A DNA stretch of 64,000 nt from Sphingopyxis sp. (GTDB lineage: Bacteria; Pseudomonadota; Alphaproteobacteria; Sphingomonadales; Sphingomonadaceae). Location: positions 1 to 64,000 of the forward strand of contig NVXM01000006.1 of assembly GCA_002733865.1 (NCBI GenBank). Direction: 5' to 3'. This document shows positions 27,502 through 36,804 of this stretch, piece after piece (position 1 is the stretch's first letter; each line of letters opens with the position of its first letter). The translations under genes were made by a program, and so were the position numbers. The notes beneath the pieces are model-generated. The model saw only the letters and a program-made list of their open reading frames with translations, was not told the origin of the DNA and searched no databases.

Positions 27502-28347
27502 TCAATCCTCAACCCCGTCGACCAACTGCGCGAGATACCGGGCAGCGGCCTTCCCCGGCTCGCTGTCCGGTCCAAATTTGACGGCCTGTTCCCAATTGCT
27601 CTTGGCGTTCACAATATCGCCTGCTTGATAGGCGATATTGCCGGCTTCCAGAGCGATAGCCGGATCGGTCGCGACCAGTTTCGCAGCGACCGCGATATCC
27701 GATTTGGCCAGCGCAAGATCCCCCATCCGGCGCGCGAGCGTCGCCGACAATAGCCAGCCAAGCGGATCTTCCGGAACAATCTCATGGACCCAGGCGAATT
27801 GCGCCTTCGCCTGATCATATTGATCCAGAGCGACAAAGGCGCGCGCCATATCCAGATGAATTTCGCCTTTCAGCAGTCCGTCCAGCGTTCCCTGTTCCAG
27901 CGCCGCGCGAAGATAGTCCAGGGCAAGCGGATAATCGGCTTTCGCCAGCGCCGCATTGCCGGCCTGCGACCAGAAGATTGCGGCGCGATCATCAGCGGCG
28001 GTCTGGGCGCCCTCTGCTGACTGGACAAATTCCGGGATCGCCTTGTCCCATTGCTGCAGCTCCGCATAAGCAAAACCCAGGCAATTGCGTGCCAGATGCC
28101 CGCCGCCCTCGATCTGCCATTTATTGGCAGCCAGCAAACCGCGGCCAGGATCATCCGCCGCTTGATCAATGCACTGGTCAAACCGGATATCCTCCGCCCT
28201 CTTTGGTTTGGGCGCGACCTTTTGCGGCGGTGGCGGTACTTCAGATGCCTCCGGCTTTGGCTCGGATGGGCGAAGCACCGGGTCGATTGGCGACCCATAA
28301 GGCGTTGCCGACTGGATCAACAGGGGAAAGAGGAGCGACGAAATCAT
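27502..28347 (-). CDS. Secreted TPR-repeat protein
   Basis: A 281-residue protein with a short N-terminal hydrophobic segment (MISSLLFPLLIQSATP), then a Pro/Lys-rich linker (residues 25-50) and several tetratricopeptide repeats (about 85-270; for example NALAKADYPLALDYLRAALEQ and ARAFVALDQYDQAKAQFAWV). It probably acts as a periplasmic scaffold. Two cysteines (DQCID, RNCLG) could form a disulfide. Partners are unknown; the neighbouring hydrolase gene is 43 bases upstream in the same direction. Confidence 0.78.
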   Translation of the reverse strand: MISSLLFPLLIQSATPYGSPIDPVLRPSEPKPEASEVPPPPQKVAPKPKRAEDIRFDQCIDQAADDPGRGLLAANKWQIEGGGHLARNCLGFAYAELQQWDKAIPEFVQSAEGAQTAADDRAAIFWSQAGNAALAKADYPLALDYLRAALEQGTLDGLLKGEIHLDMARAFVALDQYDQAKAQFAWVHEIVPEDPLGWLLSATLARRMGDLALAKSDIAVAAKLVATDPAIALEAGNIAYQAGDIVNAKSNWEQAVKFGPDSEPGKAAARYLAQLVDGVED

Positions 28348-28390
28348 GGATGAATGTCCGTTCTAGACTATGTATTAGCGAGACCAGAGC

Positions 28391-29137
28391 TCACCCCAGT
28401 CGCGAAACCACGTCAATCAGCAAGGCAATATCGTGATCCCGGGAAAGGCGGTGGTCGCCGTCTTTTACCAGATGGACCTGCACATCATCTGAACGGATTT
28501 TTTTCGCTGTTTCCAGACTATATTCCCATGGCACATCGGCATCCTTTTGCCCGTGCAGCAGCCGCACCGCGCCATCAAAGGCAATCTCCTTCTGGAGCAG
28601 GCGGCTCGCTTCACCGGACTGCCAGAAAATCTGCGTGGTGACATAGGGCTCGTCGGAATATTCGCTGTCCTCTTCCAGCTTGCCGTCGCGCAGGATGGTC
28701 ATTTTCTGCTCCTGCGTGAAGCCCCAGTCGGTAAAATCGGGCGCAGCGGCAATGCCGACCAGATTCTTGACCCGCATCGGACGCGACAGCGCCACCAGCA
28801 GCATCAGCCACCCGCCCATCGACGAACCGACCAGCGTGATCGAACCGGAGGTAACCTTGTCGATCAGGAACATCACGTCCTCGCGCCAGGAGGTCAGGCT
28901 CTGGTCCTCAAATGCGCCGCCGCTGGCGCCGCATCCGGCATAATCAAATCGCAGGATCGCTCGCCCCTGCGCTTTCGCCCAGGCATCCAGCGCCAGCGCC
29001 TTGCCGCCTTCCATGTCCGACATATAGCCGGGCAGAAAGACCAGCGTGGTCCCCTTCACGCCCGCTTTCGGCGGCGTGTAGCAATAAGCCAGCGAAGCGC
29101 CGCCCGGCCGGTCAAGATAAAGAATCTCGTCTTCCAT
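28391..29137 (-). CDS. Alpha/beta hydrolase
   Basis: Cytosolic serine hydrolase of 248 residues. The nucleophile elbow is GSSMGGW (serine near residue 103), the oxyanion region is FLPGYMSDMEGGKA, the acid is in LLHGQKDADVPWEY and the histidine is in DGDHRLSRDHD. This pattern resembles palmitoyl-thioesterase-like ABHD10 enzymes. ATG at 29137 is preferred over TTG at 29149. The substrate is unknown. Confidence 0.9.
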   Translation of the reverse strand: MEDEILYLDRPGGASLAYCYTPPKAGVKGTTLVFLPGYMSDMEGGKALALDAWAKAQGRAILRFDYAGCGASGGAFEDQSLTSWREDVMFLIDKVTSGSITLVGSSMGGWLMLLVALSRPMRVKNLVGIAAAPDFTDWGFTQEQKMTILRDGKLEEDSEYSDEPYVTTQIFWQSGEASRLLQKEIAFDGAVRLLHGQKDADVPWEYSLETAKKIRSDDVQVHLVKDGDHRLSRDHDIALLIDVVSRLG

Positions 29138-29149
29138 ATAGTCACCCAA

Positions 29150-29316
29150 TTGTGCCCCCGCGAAGGCGGGGGTCCATCTCCTGCCCTATACTTCAAAATC
29201 GAGTGATGAGAAGGCACGTTGACGCGAGTGCAGTAGCTCGACAACCTGTGTCTATGGAAAATTGTTAGCGAGATGGCCACTTGCCTGCGCAAGTGCACTA
29301 GCGATTGCGCCACTCA
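29150..29316. repeat. Short hairpin repeat in a gene-free gap
   Basis: The gap upstream of the hydrolase holds a perfect hairpin (cccccgc gaag gcggggg, about 29155-29172) followed by tccatctcctg. The same cccccgc-cttcgc-ggggg element occurs near 8867. The remainder of the gap has an imperfect ttgcctgcgcaagt palindrome near 29282 and nothing else I can name. Confidence 0.55.
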
Positions 29317-29664
29317 TCAGGCCGCAGCAAAATAGACAATGCCCAGACAAAGAAAGGCAATGATCAACATGCCGATATTGGAAAGCAAAGGCGATTTGGG
29401 CGGCGGCAGCAGCGCCGAAATTTCGGGAGGAATATCACCCCTGAAACCCAGCTTCCATTTCGGCCGGCCCTTGATCCCGTCCTCCAGTCCAAAGACATGC
29501 GACTGGCCTTCCTTGCCGCGATACACCAGATCTTCGAGATAGAAGGCATCGCTGCGCCATTGCGGCTCATAGAGCAAAAAGGTGCTGCCAATCACCTCGA
29601 TCCGCACCGGCCGTTTGAGGGCGCTTTTGTCATCGATAAGCCAGACGTTCGCAGGATCAGACAT
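29317..29664 (-). CDS. Hypothetical C-terminally membrane-anchored protein
   Basis: A 115-residue protein of unknown function. The first 85 residues are soluble and rich in aromatic residues (YEPQWRSDAFYLEDLVYRG, KWKLGFRGDIP); a proline-rich turn (LLPPPKSP) precedes one membrane helix (about 95-114) that ends the protein. This tail-anchored layout would leave the N-terminal part in the cytosol. An ATG at 29664 is the only sensible start. It is not part of the overlapping operon that begins 46 bases away at 29711. Confidence 0.65.
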   Translation of the reverse strand: MSDPANVWLIDDKSALKRPVRIEVIGSTFLLYEPQWRSDAFYLEDLVYRGKEGQSHVFGLEDGIKGRPKWKLGFRGDIPPEISALLPPPKSPLLSNIGMLIIAFLCLGIVYFAAA

Positions 29665-29710
29665 GGAGCGAACCTAAATCAACTTTTAACCAAGAGCACC
29701 ATAATCTTTT

Positions 29711-29902
29711 TCAATCGTGCAGGAATATCTGCTCGATACTGAGCTCGAACAGTTCGGCGATTTTGAAGGCCAGCGGCAGCGACGGGTCATATTTCCCGGT
29801 CTCAATCGCATTGACGCTCTGCCGGGAGACCTTGAGCCGTTCGGCGAGGTCGGCCTGTGACCAGTCCCGTTCGGCGCGGAGAACCTTGAGCCGGTTTTTC
29901 AT
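29711..29902 (-). CDS. XRE-family small transcriptional regulator
   Basis: A 63-residue protein that is almost entirely a helix-turn-helix (residues 1-58; WSQADLAERLKVSRQSVNAIE). It belongs to the minimal XRE type that commonly sits next to multi-pass membrane proteins in many bacteria. The start at 29902 overlaps the stop of the upstream membrane-protein gene as ATGA, indicating translational coupling. It probably regulates its own operon, with the membrane proteins as possible sensors or effectors; that link is inference. Confidence 0.9.
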   Translation of the reverse strand: MKNRLKVLRAERDWSQADLAERLKVSRQSVNAIETGKYDPSLPLAFKIAELFELSIEQIFLHD

Positions 29903-30294
29903 GCTTTCCACCGGACCAGCCCGCCAGCGATGCCGAACATCACCAGCCAGATGACGCCGATCCACTGCGGCCCCTGGACCAGCACGTCATAGACGTTGAG
30001 AAATTGCCATACGGTCACGATCGCCAATGTGACGGCCGTTGCGACGACAATTTGTTTGGTCATCAGAAACCGTTGATATTCATCGTCCATTTCCACCAGC
30101 AGGCGAAAAATGGTCCAGAACACGCCCAATATCGGCAATGCCGTCAGCACCGCCAGAACCGCTGGCATCGGGTCACCGGGGGGATTGGTGCTGTTCATCC
30201 AGTTCAGTCCCCCGACTAGAATCACCATATAGAGCGACAGAAATATCACCAAGCGGATGAAGTAGCGCTTCATATAGGATGGCATCTGATTCAT
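29899..30294 (-). CDS. Four-helix membrane protein in XRE operon
   Basis: A 131-residue inner-membrane protein with four predicted helices (about 10-28, 43-64, 79-98 and 108-127) and a cytosolic loop with the acidic motif EMDDEYQRF between helices 2 and 3. The MDDE(Y/F)Q motif is typical of DUF-type membrane partners of minimal XRE regulators. It overlaps the regulator by ATGA at 29899-29902 and the upstream gene by ATGA at 30291-30294. Function unknown. Confidence 0.82.
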   Translation of the reverse strand: MNQMPSYMKRYFIRLVIFLSLYMVILVGGLNWMNSTNPPGDPMPAVLAVLTALPILGVFWTIFRLLVEMDDEYQRFLMTKQIVVATAVTLAIVTVWQFLNVYDVLVQGPQWIGVIWLVMFGIAGGLVRWKA

Positions 30295-30731
30295 TCGTTC
30301 ACTCCCCTGATCCGATAGAAGAAATAGCCGAGACTCCAGCTGGCCATCATCACTGCGACCAAGTCGTTTCTGGTGATAGGTGGCAATAGATCAGAACCGA
30401 TTTCCCAAACCATATTGACCAGAATCGTCGTGATGATGGCGATCACCGCACCGTTGGCAACCATCTGGAACATATAATCGTCCAGGTGCCGCCGATCGAG
30501 CTTGGCGCCGAGGGTCGCAAGCGCGGAAAACAGGATCATTGTTCCCGTCAACAGCGCCAGCTTCGGGAACAGAGGCGGTGGCACAAATTGGTAAACATCC
30601 GTCTGCAAACCGTTCGATACCGCCAGGAAGACGCTGGCAAACAGCATGATCACGAACACCCAGTCCGGCTTGAGCCAGCCGCTCGCGCGAGACCAGATAT
30701 TTTTGTGTGGTTCCTTTTTCACGGGTTTCAC
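30291..30731 (-). CDS. Membrane protein of XRE operon
   Basis: A 146-residue protein starting at a GTG (30731) that overlaps the stop of a preceding 33-codon gene as GTGA. After a basic cytosolic N-terminus (KPVKKEPHKNIW) come about four hydrophobic segments (20-40, 51-70, 83-103, 119-136) with the loop AKLDRRHLDDYMFQ between helices 2 and 3. That loop sits where the sister protein has its EMDDEYQRF loop, and both proteins have similar topology, so they may be distant paralogues. Function unknown. Confidence 0.75.
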   Translation of the reverse strand: MKPVKKEPHKNIWSRASGWLKPDWVFVIMLFASVFLAVSNGLQTDVYQFVPPPLFPKLALLTGTMILFSALATLGAKLDRRHLDDYMFQMVANGAVIAIITTILVNMVWEIGSDLLPPITRNDLVAVMMASWSLGYFFYRIRGVNE

Positions 30732-30829
30732 AATGCCGACAGGAACAGGATAGCGAGCGCCGCCCACATCGCGATATTTTCATGGGGCGTCATTGCCCGG
30801 CCCGAACAGCGTTTGAATTTCATCATCAT
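30728..30829 (-). CDS. Candidate 33-residue membrane peptide heading the XRE operon
   Basis: A 33-codon frame with a basic N-terminus (MMMKFKRCSGRAM), a short hinge (TPHENIA) and one hydrophobic helix (MWAALAILFLSAL) ending at the stop. GGAG lies five bases before the first ATG, and the stop overlaps the GTG of the next gene. The overlap continues the ATGA/GTGA chain seen through the rest of the operon, which is the main argument that it is translated. Too short for homology claims. Confidence 0.5.
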   Translation of the reverse strand: MMMKFKRCSGRAMTPHENIAMWAALAILFLSAL

Positions 30830-31069
30830 CAATCTCCATCAAGCTACATAGACACAATGTCATGTTTACTTGACTTTAATGATCGATTCGCCCCGCTATG
30901 TCAAGCGTCCATTACATAATGTCGCTATAGCTTTCCTCCCGCATATGATCCCGCTGCTGATTTGGTTGACTTGAAACCCCAAAAGACTAAGTCCAATCCA
31001 CCTCGCACTGGCCGGATCAAGGCCTTGCCTGGCCGCAACTTTGACAAATTTTGAGAATGACCTGAACCC

Positions 31070-33076
31070 ATGACCGAGATGATTAAAATCACCCTTCCCG
31101 ACGGCAGCGCGCGCGAAGTGGCCATGGGCACTACCCCCGCACAGATCGCCGCCGATATCGGACCGGGTCTGGCAAAGGCCGCGCTTGCCGCGAAAATTGA
31201 CGGTGAGCTGCGTGACATCATGCGGCCGCTGGAGCAGGACACCAACCTTGCTCTGGTGACCTCCCGCGACGAGGAAGACGCGCTCGAACTGGCGCGCCAC
31301 GACTATGCGCATGTGCTCGCCGAGGCGGTGCAGAATCTGTTCCCCGGCACGCAGATCACCTTTGGCCCGTCGACCGAGGACGGCTTCTATTATGATTTCG
31401 CACCCGCCGGTGACCCGTTCACCGACGAAGACCTGCCCCGCATCGAAGAGGAGATGAAGCGGATCATCGCCGCCGACAAGCCGCTGCGCCGCGAAGTCTG
31501 GGAACGCGATGACCTGATCGCCCGCTGGCAGAAGGATGGCGAGACGTTCAAGGCCGAATGGGCCGCCGAACTGCCGGAAGGCGACGAGATCACGGTCTAC
31601 TGGTCGGGTGACGACTGGATGGACATGTGCCGCGGGCCACATCTCGCCTCGACCGGCAAGCTCGATCCGCAGGCCTTCAAGCTGATGCGCGTGTCCGGTG
31701 CCTATTGGCGCGGCGACCAGCGCAATCCGCAGCTCTCGCGCATCTACGGCACCGGCTGGCTCAACAAGAAACAGCTGAACGCCCATCTGGTGCGACTCGA
31801 GGAAGCGGCGAAACGCGATCATCGCAAGCTCGGTCAGGAGATGGATCTGTACCATATCCAGTCCGAGGCGCAGGGCAGCATTTTCTGGCATGCCAAGGGC
31901 TTTGTCATCTGGCGCGAGCTGGAGGCCTATATGCGCCGCGCGATCGATGGCGCCGGCTATGACGAGATCAAGACGCCGCAGCTGATGGACGTCGAACAGT
32001 GGGAACAATCCGGCCACTGGGGCAAATATAGCGAAAATATGTTCGCGGTCCCCGACGAAGTGCCCGACGCCGAGAGCGACGGACCGGTCGTCACCGGAAC
32101 CGAAGGCATGATGGCGATCAAGCCGATGAACTGCCCCGCCCATGTGCTGGTCTTCCGTCAGGGCATCAAAAGCTATCGCGACCTGCCCTTGCGCCTGTTC
32201 GAACATGGCTGCTGCCACCGCAACGAGCCGCATGGCGCGCTGCATGGCCTGATGCGCGTGCGCCAGTTCACCCAGGACGACGCCCATATTTTCTGCCGCG
32301 AAGACCAGATCGTCGACGAGGTACGCGCGTTCTGCGCGCTGGCCGAGCGCGTCTACAAGGAAATGGGCTTTGAGGGCTTTGCCATCAAACTGGCGCTGCG
32401 CCCGGAGAAACGTTTCGGTTCGGACGCCGACTGGGACAAGGCCGAGGCCGAGCTGCGCCAGGCCGTGGTCGATGCAGGCATGGCGACCGAAGAATATGGC
32501 TGGGAAGAACTGCCCGGCGAAGGCGCCTTCTATGCGCCCAAGCTCGAATGGCATCTGACCGACGCGATTGGCCGCACCTGGCAGGTCGGCACGATCCAGT
32601 CGGACCGCGTGTTGCCCGAACGGCTCGACGCCAGCTATGTCGGCGAAGATGGCGACCGCCATCGCCCGGTCATGCTGCACCGGGCGATTTTCGGGAGCTA
32701 TGAACGGTTCATCGGCATATTGATCGAGCATTTCGCCGGCAAAATGCCGCTCTGGCTGGCCCCGACTCAGGCGGTGGTCGCGACGATTGTCACCGACGCC
32801 AATCCCTATGCGGAACAGGTGGTGGCACGGCTGAAGGCCGCCGGCATCCGCGTCGAGGCGGATCTGCGCAACGAAAAGATCAACTACAAGGTCCGCGAGC
32901 ATTCGGTCGGCAAGGTGCCGAATATCCTCGTCGTCGGCATGCGCGAGGCGGAAGAAGGCAAGATTGCCCTGCGCCGGCTTGGCCAGAAGGAGCAGGAATT
33001 TCTGACGCTGGACGAAGTCGTCGCCAAGCTGCAGGAAGAGGCGCTCCCGCCGGACTTGAAATCAACCGCTCAATGA
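31070..33076 (+). CDS. thrS: Threonyl-tRNA synthetase
   Basis: Class II aminoacyl-tRNA synthetase of 668 residues. In order it has the TGS domain (residues 1-65), the editing domain ([14 protein letters not shown] near 73 and the zinc-type CRGPH near 188), the catalytic core and the anticodon-binding domain (570-660). The catalytic core contains motif 2 ([28 protein letters not shown]), the zinc ligands in MNCPAHV and motif 3 ([19 protein letters not shown]). It charges tRNA-Thr. infC follows 135 bases later, a widely conserved order. Confidence 0.98.
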   Translation: MTEMIKITLPDGSAREVAMGTTPAQIAADIGPGLAKAALAAKIDGELRDIMRPLEQDTNLALVTSRDEEDALELARHDYAHVLAEAVQNLFPGTQITFGPSTEDGFYYDFAPAGDPFTDEDLPRIEEEMKRIIAADKPLRREVWERDDLIARWQKDGETFKAEWAAELPEGDEITVYWSGDDWMDMCRGPHLASTGKLDPQAFKLMRVSGAYWRGDQRNPQLSRIYGTGWLNKKQLNAHLVRLEEAAKRDHRKLGQEMDLYHIQSEAQGSIFWHAKGFVIWRELEAYMRRAIDGAGYDEIKTPQLMDVEQWEQSGHWGKYSENMFAVPDEVPDAESDGPVVTGTEGMMAIKPMNCPAHVLVFRQGIKSYRDLPLRLFEHGCCHRNEPHGALHGLMRVRQFTQDDAHIFCREDQIVDEVRAFCALAERVYKEMGFEGFAIKLALRPEKRFGSDADWDKAEAELRQAVVDAGMATEEYGWEELPGEGAFYAPKLEWHLTDAIGRTWQVGTIQSDRVLPERLDASYVGEDGDRHRPVMLHRAIFGSYERFIGILIEHFAGKMPLWLAPTQAVVATIVTDANPYAEQVVARLKAAGIRVEADLRNEKINYKVREHSVGKVPNILVVGMREAEEGKIALRRLGQKEQEFLTLDEVVAKLQEEALPPDLKSTAQ

Positions 33077-33211
33077 CGATATAGGTTGCGGAATGTTGCA
33101 TTCACACCACGGCTTTCGGGGCTTATGTCCCTTTCGCTGTCAAGAAGGCTTTATTCCCGCAGGCTTTGCGTCTAATGAGCCAGCATAAACAAACACTCAG
33201 GAGTATTTAAC

Positions 33212-33751
33212 ATAGCTGCACCCCCTCGCCGCCCCATGCCACCCGTCAAAGGTGGCCCGCGCTTCAACGAACTGATCAATTCCGATTCCGTCAGGGTTAT
33301 CGACGACAAGGGCGAGAACCTTGGCGTCATGAATACGCGAGAAGCGATCGAGCGAGCCAAGGAAGTTGGCCTTGATCTGGTGGAAGTGTCGCCCAATGCG
33401 CAGCCTCCTGTCGCCAAATATCTCGACGTCGGCAAATTCAAATATGAGGCCCAGAAAAAGGCCAATGCGGCGCGCAAGACCCAGAAGGTCCAGGACGTCA
33501 AGGAAATCAAGATGCGTCCGAATATCGACGATCATGATTATGACGTGAAAATGCGCAACGTGAACAAGTTCATCGACAATGGCGACAAGGTGAAGGTCAC
33601 CCTGCGCTTCCGCGGCCGCGAAATGTCGCATCAGCAACTGGGCATGCAATTGCTCGTCCGGGTGCAGGAAGACATGAAGGAAACAGCGAAGGTCGAAGCC
33701 TATCCGAAGCTGGAAGGCCGTCAGATGTTGATGGTACTCAGCCCGAAATAG
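33212..33751 (+). CDS. infC: Translation initiation factor IF-3, probable ATA start
   Basis: IF-3 of about 179 residues, which binds the 30S subunit and checks start codons. N-domain: [26 protein letters not shown]-domain: [21 protein letters not shown] and the final [13 protein letters not shown]. The first in-frame ATG (33236) has no ribosome site at proper distance. An ATA at 33212, eight bases after CAGGAG (33198-33203), lies in the same frame with no stop between and encodes AAPPRRPM before it. Rare starts (AUU/AUC/AUA) are a known feature of infC and the basis of its autoregulation, so I place the start there. If wrong, the gene begins at 33236. Confidence 0.93.
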   Translation: MAAPPRRPMPPVKGGPRFNELINSDSVRVIDDKGENLGVMNTREAIERAKEVGLDLVEVSPNAQPPVAKYLDVGKFKYEAQKKANAARKTQKVQDVKEIKMRPNIDDHDYDVKMRNVNKFIDNGDKVKVTLRFRGREMSHQQLGMQLLVRVQEDMKETAKVEAYPKLEGRQMLMVLSPK

Positions 33752-33760
33752 GAAAATCGC

Positions 33761-33853
33761 CTAGCGCGCGTCGATTCGGGCTATCCACAAAAACACGATC
33801 CCGACCACGAATGCGGATAACGCGATCAACAGTTCAAAATCGTGGTTGAGCAT
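33761..33853 (-). CDS. Candidate 30-residue membrane peptide
   Basis: A 30-codon frame, convergent with infC, encoding one transmembrane helix: polar start MLNHDFE, hydrophobic LLIALSAFVVGIVFLWIA, then a basic end RIDAR. AGAGG lies about six bases before the ATG. Charge placement and the helix length suit a single-span small membrane protein. No homology can be claimed at this size. Confidence 0.45.
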   Translation of the reverse strand: MLNHDFELLIALSAFVVGIVFLWIARIDAR

Positions 33854-33921
33854 GTGTGCCTCTGCCGTTGCTCACGTCTTGTAGCAAGGCAAAGCTAAGG
33901 TTCGGTAAAGCCCGCTCCGAT

Positions 33922-34659
33922 TCAGGTTACCGGCTGCGCCCGATATTCCGATGGATAGAGACGCTTCAAATTGGCAATTTTGGGCTTGTCCCAGCGGACG
34001 ATATAACCCTGGCGCGGGTTTTTCTGCATGAAGTTCTGATGATAGGCTTCGGCGGGGTAGAAGGCCTTGTACGGCTCAACCCGAGTGACGATCGGGCGCG
34101 ACCAGTAGCGGCCCTTTGACAGCTGTGCGATATAGGCACGGGCCGCTTTCGCCTGAGCCGCATTCATCGGCACCAGCGCGCTGCGATATTGCTTCCCGCG
34201 ATCGGGACCCTGCGCGTTGAGCATCGTCGGATCCGCGACAACCGAAAAGAAAATCTGCATCAGCTTGCCATAGCTGACCTTCTGCGGATCATAGACAACC
34301 CGCACCGCTTCGGCATGATCGGTGATACCGGCGCTGACCATCGGGTAAGACGCACTCCGTTTCGTGCCGCCATGATAACCGGACGAAGCGCTGATAACGC
34401 CCTTGGTATGTTGAAAAACGCCCTCCACGCCCCAGAAGCAGCCGCCCGCAAAAATGGCGACGGCGCGCTTGCCCTTTTCGGCAGCATCCAGACGAGGCAT
34501 CGGGATGACGGTGGCTTTTTCTGCGGCATGGGCTTCGCTGACAAAGGCCGATACCGGAGCCTGTTCACCGGGTGCCGTCAACTGAACACCAGCCCAGACG
34601 GCACCAAAGGCAGCAAAAGCTGCGCCAAATGCTATCGTGCGGGAGAGGAGCGGCTTCAT
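33922..34659 (-). CDS. msrA: Peptide-methionine (S)-S-oxide reductase, exported
   Basis: MsrA of 245 residues with an N-terminal signal or anchor (residues 1-45, ending SEAHAAE), so it is predicted to repair oxidised methionine in the periplasm. The catalytic GGCFWG is near residue 73, with FSVVADPT and YHGG-type conserved segments. It contains no other cysteine, so reduction must use glutathione/thioredoxin directly or a partner. The gene for a 52-residue membrane protein follows upstream in the same direction. Confidence 0.94.
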   Translation of the reverse strand: MKPLLSRTIAFGAAFAAFGAVWAGVQLTAPGEQAPVSAFVSEAHAAEKATVIPMPRLDAAEKGKRAVAIFAGGCFWGVEGVFQHTKGVISASSGYHGGTKRSASYPMVSAGITDHAEAVRVVYDPQKVSYGKLMQIFFSVVADPTMLNAQGPDRGKQYRSALVPMNAAQAKAARAYIAQLSKGRYWSRPIVTRVEPYKAFYPAEAYHQNFMQKNPRQGYIVRWDKPKIANLKRLYPSEYRAQPVT

Positions 34660-34665
34660 CCTGGA

Positions 34666-34824
34666 CTAGCCCAGCAAATGACTCGCGGCGCTAACCGTGG
34701 CCGACAGACTGTTACCGAAGTCAGCACGTTGCTCAGCGGGTTGCATGCAAAACAGCATCAACGCGCCGACGATGAAGCCGCCGCCGAGGCTGTAAGTCAA
34801 ATCGGATTTGAATATTTTTCTCAT
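34666..34824 (-). CDS. Small hypothetical membrane protein
   Basis: A 52-residue protein with one hydrophobic stretch (YSLGGGFIVGALMLFCMQP, about residues 11-29) after a basic N-terminus and then a polar tail. AAGGA sits well before the ATG at 34824. It lies 6 bases upstream of msrA in the same direction, so co-transcription is likely. I do not recognise a family. Confidence 0.6.
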   Translation of the reverse strand: MRKIFKSDLTYSLGGGFIVGALMLFCMQPAEQRADFGNSLSATVSAASHLLG

Positions 34825-35019
34825 ACTCTGTTCCTTGGGGGTCACTAGCTGTTCGCGCCATCCCGCCTGTTGGTTACAGCCATAATATAGTTTTCCTGTC
34901 GCCTTTGTGAACCTGATCACAGGGGCATATTCCCTTCGCTGGCGAATAGCTTTTCTATTAAGAAATATTTATTTAACCGCAGGCGCCGGGCGCGGGTGTT
35001 TTTGTTTTCAACCTCAAGC

Positions 35020-35213
35020 GCCGGGCGGGCGCATCCGCGCCCTTGGCTTTCGCGCCATAAGGCGCGGCGGCCGGTCGGCCTTGCCTCGGCTGCGCCTCGG
35101 TTAGAAACCAACCACGATTGCGATCGCCAAACCGACGCGAAGCGGAGGCAAGCGCGACTGCGCGCCCGCAGCGCAAGCGAGGATAGCCAAGGGCGCGGAT
35201 GCGCCCGCCCGGC
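35020..35213. repeat. Perfect 29-bp inverted repeat enclosing GC-rich hairpins
   Basis: The arms at 35020-35048 and 35185-35213 are exact reverse complements (gccgggcgggcgcatccgcg... and its complement). Inside are further weaker complementary stretches (ttgcctcggctgcgcctcgg versus gcgaagcggaggcaagcgcg). A partial direct copy of the left edge (aggcgccgggcg) occurs at 34981. The right arm ends nine bases before the stop codon of aatA, so transcripts of that gene would end in this structure. No gene lies in the 398 bases between 34825 and 35222. Confidence 0.9.
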
Positions 35214-35222
35214 ACCTGAGGC

Positions 35223-36446
<1,224 letters not shown>

Positions 36447-36492
36447 TTAGCGGGGGCTTGCCTAATCAGAAACGTGTTGCACTGCAACAGCA

Positions 36493-36804
36493 CTATTGGC
36501 CGCTGCCGCGTTTTTTCACAAATTCAGCCCGCAGCACGAGGCCTTTGATGCCCTCATGCTTGCAGTCAATCTCCTGCGCGTCGCCGGTGAGGCGGATCGA
36601 CTTGATCAACGTTCCGCGCTTCAGCGTCTGTCCCGCACCCTTCACCTTCAGGTCCTTGATCAGCGTAACCGCGTCGCCATCCGCCAGGACATTACCAACC
36701 GCGTCGAGCACCTCCGGTCCCGCCGAACGCGCCGCCGCATCCTCCGGGCTCAGCCATTCGCCGCTCTCTTCATCATAGACATAATCGCCTGCACCTTCGC
36801 TCAT
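36493..36804 (-). CDS. PhnA/YjdM-type domain protein lacking the zinc ribbon
   Basis: A 103-residue protein with the C-terminal PhnA domain: VLDAVGNVLADGDAVTLIKDLKVKGAGQTLKRGTLIK and ...EFVKKRGS. The E. coli relative has an N-terminal CxxC zinc ribbon; here that part is replaced by YVYDEESGEWLSPED with no cysteine pair (one Cys in the whole protein, in IDCKHEG). The ATG overlaps the stop of metY by one base (TGATG), so the two are coupled. Despite the name, PhnA is not an established phosphonate enzyme. Confidence 0.85.
   Translation of the reverse strand: MSEGAGDYVYDEESGEWLSPEDAAARSAGPEVLDAVGNVLADGDAVTLIKDLKVKGAGQTLKRGTLIKSIRLTGDAQEIDCKHEGIKGLVLRAEFVKKRGSGQ

Noticed and set aside
30780..30839. 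Alternative 19-codon frame starting MEIDDDE ahead of the XRE operon
   Set aside because: It is in another frame than the 33-codon candidate, does not overlap the next gene, and has a weaker ribosome site.
30896..32902. A very long open frame on the minus strand across thrS
   Set aside because: It is the antisense shadow of thrS. Its translation has no domain, and stop codons are simply rare in this frame of GC-rich coding DNA.
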